NCBI RefSeq assembly: GCF_003286915.1
Contig: NZ_QMFY01000008.1
Coordinates: forward strand, 1-64,000
Direction: 5' to 3'
Source of the DNA: Pseudochryseolinea flava
Lineage (GTDB): Bacteria > Bacteroidota > Bacteroidia > Cytophagales > Cyclobacteriaceae
DNA: 64,000 nucleotides
Both the position numbers and the translations under genes were made by a program. Positions 1 to 6,548 of this stretch are shown piece by piece. Position 1 is the first letter of the stretch. Each line of letters starts with the position of its first letter. Under the pieces are notes generated by a model. The model searched no databases and had not been told where the DNA came from. It was given only the letters and a program-made list of their open reading frames with translations.

Positions 1-2
1 GT

Positions 3-236
3 GAGCATGACTGGAAAGGTGCACTCACCTACAGAAGGCATAGATCGCTACGAAGCTCATTGGTCGAATGCGCATGGTCTGCCATTCAAAAAGATCCGGT
101 AATGTCGCAGCGATATAATGAACTCAAACAACGACTCACTGGCAAAAGAGCGATAATAGTCATCGCACGAAAATTAATTTCCAGAATATATGCCGTCTTA
201 AAAAACCAGACGCCGTATCAACTAGGATATGCATAA
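3..236 (+). CDS. IS110-family transposase, C-terminal fragment (5' end outside window)
   Basis: The reading frame is open from the window edge and gives 77 residues before a TAA. It contains the block typical of the C-terminal (Transposase_20) half of IS110/IS116/IS902 recombinases: RRHRSLRSSLVECAWSAIQK, then a Tyr-Asn-rich spacer, then GKRAIIVIARKLISRIYAVL and a final PYQLGY. In this family the DEDD catalytic domain is N-terminal and would lie upstream of the window. The C-terminal part carries the conserved Ser and contacts DNA. The element moves by guide-RNA-directed recombination and normally lacks classical terminal inverted repeats. It cannot be seen whether the full gene is intact. The neighbouring DNA to the right is a cassette-like array, a kind of target known for the IS1111 branch of this family. 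Confidence 0.8.
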   Translation, partial: EHDWKGALTYRRHRSLRSSLVECAWSAIQKDPVMSQRYNELKQRLTGKRAIIVIARKLISRIYAVLKNQTPYQLGYA

Positions 237-275
237 ACTGAAATTGAAGAAGATATCAATGATGTCTACAACGTA

Positions 276-357
276 AACCCAGGAAATAAAAAACAAACCC
301 AGGACCACTTAACACTGTGTGAGACTAGATCTCTTCTTATAGTTTGTGGCCTGGGTT
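276..357 (+). repeat. Stem-loop downstream of the IS110 transposase; candidate guide-RNA region
   Basis: AACCCAGG occurs at 276-283 and again at 296-303. The second copy starts a 12-bp stem with one bulged A (296-308 pairing with 346-357, arms AACCCAGG-CCAC and GTGG-CCTGGGTT) around a 37-nt loop. It lies 60-120 nt past the transposase stop. In the IS1111 branch of IS110 the guide (bridge/seek) RNA is encoded downstream of the recombinase gene, so a structured RNA here is plausible. The assignment is inference; only the stem is seen. Confidence 0.45.
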
Positions 358-458
358 CTTAAACTACCTTACGGGAAACTGTGATCACCGCTTTTCGTGA
401 ATCACTAATGGAAGCATGGCAGTTTTTGATTTTTCTTCAAATGAAAGTTACAAAAAGA

Positions 459-540
459 TGAACGCCCTTTCAAGGGCATGGTGAATGGACGCTCCATATC
501 GCACAGGCGAATTACGCGTCCACCCTTGACAGAGCGTTCA
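459..540. repeat. 82-nt imperfect palindrome of three nested 7-bp stems
   Basis: The arms nest in order: TGAACGC (459-465) with GCGTTCA (534-540), TCAAGGG (470-476) with CCCTTGA (523-529), and TGGACGC (486-492) with GCGTCCA (516-522). A small TCGC/GCGA tip lies inside. There is a 9-nt asymmetric bulge on the left arm between the second and third stems. It could be an insertion-sequence end, a folded recombination site or a structured RNA. The outer AAC/GTT triplets resemble an attC core, but the large bulge is not typical of attC. The rest of 358-651 shows nothing else recognisable. Confidence 0.65.
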
Positions 541-650
541 TTTTTTCGAATACAGCATTTGTAGAAAAATGAATTTTAGTATGCATCCTGAGAATAGAAA
601 CACTAAATTCGTCTCAACGTTAGCAAAAGGGATTATTCATGGAAGCTTTT

Positions 651-1126
651 GTTAGCGGTTGTTTTTAATTCTCCACTCTGAAATCGCTCGGTTGAAGAAC
701 CTCCGGACTTCAATACTGTCACCGTCAACATAAACCTTAAAAGTCCTTCCGTCATGCATTACAACTTCCAGGTAGGAAGCGTATGTCAACGAACGGGACA
801 GGTCCTTTGTTAAAATGGTATCAATGTCGCTATAAAGGCCAAAGTCTCTTGATGATTTCGTCTCGTCCCTTTTATCAATCCAATAGGATGCTATTCTTTT
901 GTCGGTGAAGAAATTACCACTTGTCTTAAAATCTGATTGCCCATCAAACAGAATCAATGTTTCATCGTCATCCAAAAGCCCCAGTCCTTTAATGTATTTC
1001 ATGTCTGCTGTCGAAAGCTCTGTCCCTCTTCTTACACTATGGTCGCATGACAACAAAATTGTCCCGATAGTTAGAATTGTCAGTACTAAATTCTTGGAGT
1101 ATCTCATTTTAAAAATAACCGCTAAC
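651..1126 (-). mobile_element. Cassette-like unit 3 (lipoprotein), bounded by an 18-nt inverted repeat
   Basis: GTTAGCGGTT-G-TTTTTAA at 651-668 is the inverted copy of 1109-1126, which reads GTTAGCGGTT-A-TTTTTAA on the minus strand. They match at 17 of 18 positions. The unit holds one leftward gene. The start codon begins 2 nt inside the right repeat and the stop codon TAA lies inside the left repeat. The terminal GTT/AAC triplets and the complementary 10-nt ends match the structure of an integron gene cassette, where the cassette start and end come from one attC site. No integrase is visible. Confidence 0.65.
652..1107 (-). CDS. Small predicted lipoprotein carried by a cassette-like unit
   Basis: This is a 151-residue protein of unknown function. 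Residues 7-20 are a hydrophobic signal ending in the lipobox L-L-S-C, with Cys21 the likely lipidated residue, so it should be exported and anchored in the envelope. The mature part is mixed alpha/beta, with no domain I recognise. The last codons (Lys-Asn-Asn-Arg-stop) are read from the terminal repeat of the cassette, and the start follows the other copy directly, leaving no room for its own promoter. Transcription probably comes from upstream units or from outside the array. Its function cannot be named from sequence. Confidence 0.75.
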   Translation of the reverse strand: MRYSKNLVLTILTIGTILLSCDHSVRRGTELSTADMKYIKGLGLLDDDETLILFDGQSDFKTSGNFFTDKRIASYWIDKRDETKSSRDFGLYSDIDTILTKDLSRSLTYASYLEVVMHDGRTFKVYVDGDSIEVRRFFNRAISEWRIKNNR

Positions 1127-1250
1127 GTCTGTGTTTATGCAGTGGTGGGCTTTCGAAAACGTATCTATCCACCGTGACCAAACGTTGATCGAAGATAAAA
1201 CTTAAAGCTTGCACGCACCCCACCATTGCATAAACATTTTGTTGTGGCTC
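1117..1250 (-). repeat. attC-like imperfect palindrome between cassettes 2 and 3
   Basis: Arms at 1132-1149 and 1219-1236 (TGTTTATGCA-TGGTGGG type) pair over 17 of 18 positions around a 69-nt loop. Outside them lie short unpaired spacers of unequal length (AACG-TCTG side against AACA-AAA side) and then the outer AAC/GTT triplets at 1124-1126 and 1241-1243. Paired outer box, unpaired spacer, one extra base on one side, long stem and variable terminal loop is the layout of an integron attC site. The outermost boxes belong to two different cassettes and so do not match each other, as expected in an array. Confidence 0.65.
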
Positions 1251-2310
1251 GTTTTTACAATGTCCAACCTCCTTCACGGTTGTATGTCCATTTCGATTCA
1301 CGTGTGTCGTACTTGGTCAACCCTTTCTCTTTAAGTTTACTTGTGTCTATCCAGTCCGTCCACTCCAAAATGTTTGTTCTTTTGATCTGGGGTAGATTTA
1401 CCAGAATATCAATTGCTTGAGTTAATACTTTTCGAGCAAGCTGTCTGTTTACATTTTCAGGAAATGTGAGAACGAATTCTTCTAAGCTGTCCGCGTCACT
1501 TAACCCTTTCAGGTCTGATAGTCTTGCCATGTTCTCAATGTAAATCTTCTTTAGGGACTTTGTCCCTGTCAAACTGGGTAATACCTCAACCCGACTCATT
1601 CCCTCAAAATGGAGAAACTCAATAGTCTGCTGGTCTATCACAAAACGATAGTCCTCGACTCCCCTAACTCTGCTAAGTCCAATGTATACCAGGCTTGGTA
1701 AATGGTTTAAAATGGATAGGTCATCATAGTGCCCAAACATTAATTTGATTAATCTCAATTGCCTGAAGTCCTTTATAAAATTCAAGTCCTTCAGTTTTAC
1801 ACCTCTTAAATTCAGGTTTTCAATATTCTTTAACGACTCAATTTTAGAAATGCCTTTTTTCATTCCATCAATTGAAAGGGTCTTTAAATCACTAAATTCC
1901 GAAATGAAACCGATGTCAACTGCAGAACTCTTTGTGTCGGAGATTAACAATTGAATCAAATCACTTTTTTGTCTGAGGGCCGAAAAGTCTTTCGTTAAAA
2001 AACTCTGGATTTTAAGATTTTTAACATTTGGTATGTAGTCCATAAACTTCCAGTCCAAGGGGTCATACCAGAAAATTGAGAGTCCAATCTCTGGCCTCTT
2101 TGAAAACAGTTTGTCATTCAGAACCTTAAAGGTCTCAGGTTTCGGTTTTTTGAATTCGTAGAACTGTATTGAGTGAATGTAAGGAGTTGTCAGAATGTCC
2201 GCGATGTCGTCCTCTACTAGATCGTCATAGATGTTAACATTTCCACTGAAGTCCTTCCATTTTTTCTCTGTCGCTGTAAACATATCTGTCCAGTAAAAAT
2301 GAGCCACAAC
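1241..2310 (-). mobile_element. Cassette-like unit 2 (LRR-like protein), bounded by an 18-nt inverted repeat
   Basis: GTTGTGGCTC-G-TTTTTAC at 1241-1258 is mirrored by 2293-2310, which reads GTTGTGGCTC-A-TTTTTAC on the minus strand, again 17 of 18 with the same G/A exception at position 11. One leftward gene fills the unit. Its stop codon overlaps the left repeat and the preferred start is 9 nt inside the right repeat. The private 10-nt core differs from those of the neighbouring units, while the GTT triplet, position-11 mismatch and T5 run are shared. Confidence 0.7.
1255..2283 (-). CDS. Leucine-rich-repeat-like protein carried by a cassette-like unit
   Basis: About 342 residues from the preferred start. 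A longer reading frame reaches 2340, but its first 19 codons run through the attC-like palindrome, so the ATG at 2283 (MFTATEKKW) just after the terminal repeat is chosen. Residues from about 130 to 290 form irregular leucine-rich repeats with spaced L-x-x-L-x-L segments (LKTLSIDGM, IENLNLRGV, LRLIKLMFG, LVYIGLSRV, LKKIYIENM, LEEFVLTF), suggesting a solenoid used for protein binding. There is no signal peptide from the chosen start, so it is probably cytoplasmic. Partner and role are unknown. Proteins of unknown function are the norm in integron cassettes. Confidence 0.7.
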   Translation of the reverse strand: MFTATEKKWKDFSGNVNIYDDLVEDDIADILTTPYIHSIQFYEFKKPKPETFKVLNDKLFSKRPEIGLSIFWYDPLDWKFMDYIPNVKNLKIQSFLTKDFSALRQKSDLIQLLISDTKSSAVDIGFISEFSDLKTLSIDGMKKGISKIESLKNIENLNLRGVKLKDLNFIKDFRQLRLIKLMFGHYDDLSILNHLPSLVYIGLSRVRGVEDYRFVIDQQTIEFLHFEGMSRVEVLPSLTGTKSLKKIYIENMARLSDLKGLSDADSLEEFVLTFPENVNRQLARKVLTQAIDILVNLPQIKRTNILEWTDWIDTSKLKEKGLTKYDTRESKWTYNREGGWTL

Positions 2311-2394
2311 GGTTGTATATAAAACGTGCCGGCACGCCAAAATAATAAATTAACATCAACGGTGCCGGCATGTTTTATATATGTTGTTATGCTC
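2301..2394 (-). repeat. attC-like imperfect palindrome between cassettes 1 and 2
   Basis: The 20-nt arms at 2316-2335 and 2362-2381 (TATATAAAAC-TGCCGGCAC type) pair at 19 of 20 positions around a 26-nt AT-rich loop. Flanking spacers are unequal by one base (GGTTG on one side, ACA on the other). The outer triplets are AAC at 2308-2310 and GTT at 2386-2388. It repeats the design of the site at 1117-1250 with a different stem sequence, which is what attC sites do: structure is conserved and sequence is not. Confidence 0.65.
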
Positions 2395-2950
2395 AGTTTT
2401 TCTTTGTCCGACCTTTCCTGTAGTAATTGAAAGTAGTTAGTCCAGCACCGGCAATTACTACGAGTGAAAGCAAAAATGTCCCCGTCAGAAAACTAAAATT
2501 TGACGCTTTATAGTTCTTGCCAAAATGTTCATTCAAAAATTCAATTTGGGTTGAAGCATTTTCCAGAAAGGCATTGTCGTTGCACATGGTAGTATAAAGT
2601 CCACCGTCACATTTGTACACCACTACCAAATACTCATAGTTTTCATGAAGGATTCCACCACAACTTCCACCACCTTGTCCACCGAAAATTGTTATCCTAT
2701 CACTTACCTCTTCCTTGTAGGAGAATTCAACCTCAAACTCAAATGCCACGTCAGGTACATAGTCACTGCATTCTAGAGTTTTTGAGGTCGCAGAGATTAC
2801 CCTTCCAACGACTATGTCGTATGCCTTGTCGGCATCCTTGTCAATACTTCTTGTTGGACATGTACATGCAAGGCTGTCTACCGCGGTAATAATGAGAATT
2901 ATTGTCAGTAGTTTTTGAAATCTCATCATCTTAGAAAAATTGAGCATAAC
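2386..2950 (-). mobile_element. Cassette-like unit 1 (TIMP-like secreted protein), bounded by an 18-nt inverted repeat
   Basis: GTTATGCTCA-G-TTTTTCT at 2386-2403 is mirrored by 2933-2950, read on the minus strand as GTTATGCTCA-A-TTTTTCT, 17 of 18 with the same G/A exception. The gene's stop codon TGA lies inside the left repeat and the preferred start is 4 nt inside the right repeat. Upstream of 2950 (coding sense) the sequence reads CGGAC-GTT, the 3' half of a further site. A matching 5' half could not be found between 2951 and 3050, so this is the array edge or a decayed or attI-like junction. Confidence 0.65.
2393..2929 (-). CDS. Secreted, membrane-anchored TIMP/netrin-like (NTR) domain protein
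   Basis: About 178 residues from the ATG at 2929 (another ATG follows at 2926). An ATG at 2947 exists but lies inside the cassette's terminal repeat. A signal peptide (FQKLLTIILIITAVDSLA) is followed at once by CTCP. The mature N-terminal C-x-C, the following D-x-x-V-x-G-R-V segment and further cysteines (Cys-Gly-Gly and Cys-Asp/Cys-Asn) fit the netrin-like fold of tissue inhibitors of metalloproteinases and their bacterial relatives. A C-terminal hydrophobic segment (SFLTGTFLLSLVVIAGAGL) followed by Arg/Lys would anchor it in the membrane. In animals the fold inhibits metalloproteases; the target here is unknown. The call rests on the cysteine pattern and architecture, not on alignment. Confidence 0.65.
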   Translation of the reverse strand: MMRFQKLLTIILIITAVDSLACTCPTRSIDKDADKAYDIVVGRVISATSKTLECSDYVPDVAFEFEVEFSYKEEVSDRITIFGGQGGGSCGGILHENYEYLVVVYKCDGGLYTTMCNDNAFLENASTQIEFLNEHFGKNYKASNFSFLTGTFLLSLVVIAGAGLTTFNYYRKGRTKKN

Positions 2951-3078
2951 GTCCGAATATATGTAATTACCTGATATTTCCTTATAGCGGTGTGGCGCGC
3001 TTTAGTGTCGAAAATCGCGTGTTTTAATTGATTTTCTTCATAATACGTTGATATTTTTTTCTGGTACATGCGGTCAAA

Positions 3079-3220
3079 GCTGCGAGTTTCGAGCTACGAG
3101 CTACGAGAAAATGCGGTTGTTGGAAAGCTGCGAGCACCATGAAAGGCGCATTCAACACCAACACGCCAACACATCAGCACGTTCCTAGAAAGCCGCGAGT
3201 CACGAGCTTCGTGCTACGAG
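3079..3220. repeat. Degenerate GCTACGAG-type word repeats
   Basis: Copies of CTACGAG/CTGCGAG/CACGAG words cluster at 3079-3107 and 3188-3220 in the gap between the cassette array and asnS. They have no fixed period and no coding potential. They belong to the family of locus-specific intergenic word repeats seen throughout the window. The rest of 2951-3348 shows no gene. Confidence 0.6.
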
Positions 3221-3311
3221 AACTAAGGCAACGGCTTCTGGGTTCATGGCGATAAAAATGGGATAGCATCCTATTGAAGGCAGCGTCGCGAAACGCGCCG
3301 TCGATGACCTT

Positions 3312-3347
3312 CCTACTTTAAACTTTCTACTTTGAACTTTGAACTAT
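3312..3347. repeat. Degenerate CTACTTTGAACTTT word repeat at the 3' end of asnS
   Basis: Variants of TACTTTGAAC and ACTTTGAAC repeat about four times and end one base from the asnS stop codon. It is the same kind of word repeat as at 3079-3220 but with a different word. Its function is unknown. Confidence 0.55.
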
Positions 3348-3348
3348 T

Positions 3349-4782
3349 TTAAAACGCTGCGTTGCCTGGAAAGCGTGGATAAGCAATTACGTCGCGGATG
3401 TTTGTCATTCCGGTTACGAACAAGATAAGGCGTTCGAATCCGAGACCGAATCCGGCGTGTGGCGCCGAGCCGAACTTGCGCAGTTCGAGGTACCACCAGA
3501 GTTCTTCTTCCGGAAGGTTTAGTTCGTGAATGCGATTGAGTAGGCGTTCGTAACGTTCTTCACGCTGAGAGCCACCAATGATTTCACCAATGCCTGGGAA
3601 AAGTACGTCCATCGCTGCAACTGTTTTGCCATCTTCATTCTGTCGCATGTAGAACGCTTTGATGTTCGCAGGGTAGTTATACAGAATGACAGGTTTCTTG
3701 AAATGCTTCTCGACAAGAAAACGCTCGTGCTCCGATTGCAAGTCAACACCCCACTCGTGGATGAGGTATTGGAATTTCTTCTTTTTATTCGGTGTAGAGT
3801 TTTTCAAGATATCGATTGCCTCTGTGTAGGAGAGATGTTGGAAGTCGTTTTCAGCAACGAACTTTAAACGATCGAGTAGACCGAGTTCGCTGCGTTGATC
3901 TTGTGGTTTTGCTTGCTCTTCTTCTTGCGCACGCTTGTTCAAAAATTCAAGGTCTTCACCGCAGTTGTCGAGTGCATAGCGAACAAGATATTGCAGAAAC
4001 GCTTGCGCGAGTTTCATGTTGTCGTTGATGTCGTAGAACGCCATCTCAGGTTCGATCATCCAGAACTCTGCGAGGTGACGTGTGGTGTTTGAATTTTCGG
4101 CGCGGAATGTAGGACCGAACGTATAGATGTCGCCGAGGGCGAGGGCATACGTTTCACCTTCGAGCTGACCAGAAACTGTTAGGTTAGTTTCACGGCCAAA
4201 GAAATCTTCTTTGTAGTTGATCTTACCGTTCTCATCGCGTGGCGGATTCTGCGCGTCGAGGGTAGTGACGCGGAACATAGCACCAGCACCTTCGGCGTCA
4301 GAGCCGGTGATGATGGGTGTGTGGATGTACGAGAAGCCGCGGTCGTTGAAGAACTTGTGAACAGCGAAAGCCATGGCATGACGAACGCGCATCACCGCAC
4401 TAAAGGTGTTGGTGCGCGCACGTAAGTGGGCCTTTTCGCGGAGAAACTCCAGCGAGTGTTTCTTCGGTTGAAGCGGATATTGTTCGGCGTCACAGTCGCC
4501 AAGAATTTCGAGCGTTGTTACTTTGATTTCACAGGTCTGACCTTTGGCAGGGGAGGGTATGAGTTCACCCGTAACCGAAATACATGCGCCTGTTGTGAGT
4601 CGCTTTAAAATTGATTCGTCGGTGGTTGTAAAGTCGACAACGGCCTGAATATTTTGGATTGTAGAACCATCGTTGAGCGCGATAAATTGATTATTTCTGA
4701 AAGTTCTTACCCATCCTTTAGCCGTTACAGTTTGTCCTGTTGGTGGAGTAGCCAAGAGTTCTTTAATCTTAATGCGCGTCAT
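3349..4782 (-). CDS. asnS: Asparaginyl-tRNA synthetase
   Basis: 477 residues, the normal length for bacterial AsnRS. It charges tRNA-Asn with asparagine in the cytoplasm. The N-terminal OB-fold anticodon-binding domain covers about residues 15-110 ([16 protein letters not shown] opening). The class II catalytic core follows, with motif 2 around [20 protein letters not shown] and motif 3 near the C-terminus ([15 protein letters not shown], then the terminal RFPGNAAF typical of AsnRS). The EFWMIEPE segment and the ending separate it from AspRS. It is a single gene, convergent with nothing close by and divergent from rpoN across a 310-bp gap. No T-box or other leader was recognised. Confidence 0.96.
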   Translation of the reverse strand: MTRIKIKELLATPPTGQTVTAKGWVRTFRNNQFIALNDGSTIQNIQAVVDFTTTDESILKRLTTGACISVTGELIPSPAKGQTCEIKVTTLEILGDCDAEQYPLQPKKHSLEFLREKAHLRARTNTFSAVMRVRHAMAFAVHKFFNDRGFSYIHTPIITGSDAEGAGAMFRVTTLDAQNPPRDENGKINYKEDFFGRETNLTVSGQLEGETYALALGDIYTFGPTFRAENSNTTRHLAEFWMIEPEMAFYDINDNMKLAQAFLQYLVRYALDNCGEDLEFLNKRAQEEEQAKPQDQRSELGLLDRLKFVAENDFQHLSYTEAIDILKNSTPNKKKKFQYLIHEWGVDLQSEHERFLVEKHFKKPVILYNYPANIKAFYMRQNEDGKTVAAMDVLFPGIGEIIGGSQREERYERLLNRIHELNLPEEELWWYLELRKFGSAPHAGFGLGFERLILFVTGMTNIRDVIAYPRFPGNAAF

Positions 4783-5028
4783 AATTCGGTGATCGTTGCT
4801 TGTGAAATGGTTCGTTTAAGGGCTTTTTTAGCAAGAATTGACTCTTGCGGGTAAAAAGCAGGTCGCAAAAAACGAAAAAACTTGCCGATTTTCATAGCAC
4901 AGGCGGCATTACAAACGCTGCTTTCCGAGAACAATTAGTTTGGAGAGATGTTTGATTGGGCATGAATGGCTGTCTGGTTTTGCCCCGGCTTTGTCGGTGG
5001 AATGAATAGAGACAGTGCAGTATTTTTA
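4783..5028. other. asnS-rpoN intergenic region, nothing further recognised
   Basis: This is the divergent spacer between asnS and rpoN. No gene, riboswitch or strong repeat was seen. Only the -7 element listed separately near 5029 stands out. Confidence 0.5.
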
Positions 5029-5036
5029 TAAATTTG
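5029..5036 (+). promoter_or_regulatory. Bacteroidota-type -7 element upstream of rpoN
   Basis: TAAATTTG matches the Bacteroidota sigma-A -7 consensus TAnnTTTG and lies 57 nt before the rpoN start codon. A TTTG -33 element at the proper spacing was not found, so the call is tentative. Confidence 0.4.
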
Positions 5037-5092
5037 CATGGCGACCCTTCAAAATGGTGGTTGTGCTATAAAACGAGGTTCAAATATTCTTC

Positions 5093-6547
5093 ATGCAAAA
5101 ACTTGGTCTTAGTCAAAGCTTATCTCAGAAACTGTCGCCCCAGCAAATTCAGTTTATCAAATTGCTGCAGGTACCTACGGCCGAGCTTGAGACCCGCATC
5201 GAGGAGGAACTTGAGATCAATCCCGCGTTAGAGGAAGGTGAAGATCAGGAACGAACGGAAGACAATAATAGCCAGGAAGAGACTGAGTTTCAGGAGTCGT
5301 CGGGAAGCGAAGAGGAACTTGATATTAAAGACTACCTCCGCGACGACGATTATAGCGGCTATAAGATGCAGGGCGATGGCGACGATGAAGACGACCGCGA
5401 TATGCCACTGCCGATGTCTACGTCCTTGCATGAGCAGTTGATGAGTCAACTCGATTTCCTTGGATTAGAAGAAAAACAATATGCGATCGGCAAACAACTC
5501 ATTGGTAGCATTGAGAGTGACGGTTACATTCGCCGCGAACTCGAAGCCATTGTGAATGACCTTGCTTTCGCACAGGGCATCGAGACAACCGCAGAAGAAG
5601 TTGAGGTTGTTCTAAAAAACATTCAAACGTTCGATCCTCCCGGAATCGCGGCAAGAAATCTTCAGGAGTGTTTGTTGCTCCAACTCGATCGCATGGATAA
5701 TGGCCACGATATCGATGTGGCCGTTGCCAAACAGATCATCACGGAGTGCTACGACGAATTCACCAAGAAGCACTATCAGAAAATTCAGAAGAAGTTGGAT
5801 ACGGAAGATGAAGATTTTGTGCGCGATGCCGTCGAATTGATCATCAAACTTAATCCGAAGCCGGGTGGTGGTAGCACCAATACAGCGGTTAAAAATCAGT
5901 ATATCATTCCCGATTTTATTGTCACCAACAGCAATGGTAAAATTGAGTTGGCGTTAAACTCCCGTAATGCGCCAGAGCTGAGAATAAGTCGTTCCTATAC
6001 TGAAATGTTCAAGGCTTACGATAAGAGCAATAAACGCGATAAAAAACTGAAAGAAGCGGTATCGTTTGTGAAGCAGAAACTTGATGCTGCGAAGTGGTTT
6101 ATTGATGCCATCAAACAGCGCCAACAAACGTTGCTTCGCACCATGAAGGCCATCATCGATTTTCAATATGATTTCTTTTTGGAAGGCGATGAGACGAAGC
6201 TCAAACCCATGATCTTAAAGGACATTGCCGGGATGATCAATATGGATATTTCGACCGTGTCGCGTGTTGCCAGTAGTAAGGCAGTGCAGACTGACTTCGG
6301 AATTTTTCCGTTGAAGTATTTCTTCTCGGAAGGTATTGCTACAGATTCGGGTGAAGAAGTGAGTAGCCGCGAGGTAAAACAAATTATCAAAGATATTATT
6401 GAAGCGGAAGACAAGAACAAGCCGCTTTCTGATGATAAACTCGAGAAGATCTTAAACGACAAGGGCTATAACATCGCCCGTCGTACTGTTGCTAAATATC
6501 GTGAGCAACTTAATATTCCCGTTGCGCGGTTAAGAAAAGAACTATAG
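5093..6547 (+). CDS. rpoN: RNA polymerase sigma-54 factor
   Basis: 484 residues. Sigma-54 directs RNA polymerase to -24/-12 promoters and needs AAA+ activators to open them. Region I is Gln/Leu rich (LSQSLSQKLSPQQIQFIKLL, residues 5-24). An acidic Asp/Glu-rich region II runs from about 48 to 105. The core-binding domain follows, then the helix-turn-helix (LKDIAGMINMDISTVSRVAS) with the conserved KYFFS segment. The C-terminal RpoN box ARRTVAKYRE that reads the -24 element is intact, followed by the LNIP-type ending. It lies two bases from the next gene, so the two are probably cotranscribed. No enhancer-binding activator was recognised in this window. Confidence 0.97.
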   Translation: MQKLGLSQSLSQKLSPQQIQFIKLLQVPTAELETRIEEELEINPALEEGEDQERTEDNNSQEETEFQESSGSEEELDIKDYLRDDDYSGYKMQGDGDDEDDRDMPLPMSTSLHEQLMSQLDFLGLEEKQYAIGKQLIGSIESDGYIRRELEAIVNDLAFAQGIETTAEEVEVVLKNIQTFDPPGIAARNLQECLLLQLDRMDNGHDIDVAVAKQIITECYDEFTKKHYQKIQKKLDTEDEDFVRDAVELIIKLNPKPGGGSTNTAVKNQYIIPDFIVTNSNGKIELALNSRNAPELRISRSYTEMFKAYDKSNKRDKKLKEAVSFVKQKLDAAKWFIDAIKQRQQTLLRTMKAIIDFQYDFFLEGDETKLKPMILKDIAGMINMDISTVSRVASSKAVQTDFGIFPLKYFFSEGIATDSGEEVSSREVKQIIKDIIEAEDKNKPLSDDKLEKILNDKGYNIARRTVAKYREQLNIPVARLRKEL

Positions 6548-6548
6548 T

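Noticed and set aside
459-540. Calling the triple-stem palindrome an attC site outright
   Set aside because: The 9-nt asymmetric bulge and AACG rather than AACA after the first triplet differ from the two clear sites; left as an unassigned palindrome.
899-1177. 92-codon frame on the plus strand over the lipoprotein gene and attC-like site
   Set aside because: It runs antisense through a gene with a clear signal peptide and into a palindrome; composition is shadow-like.
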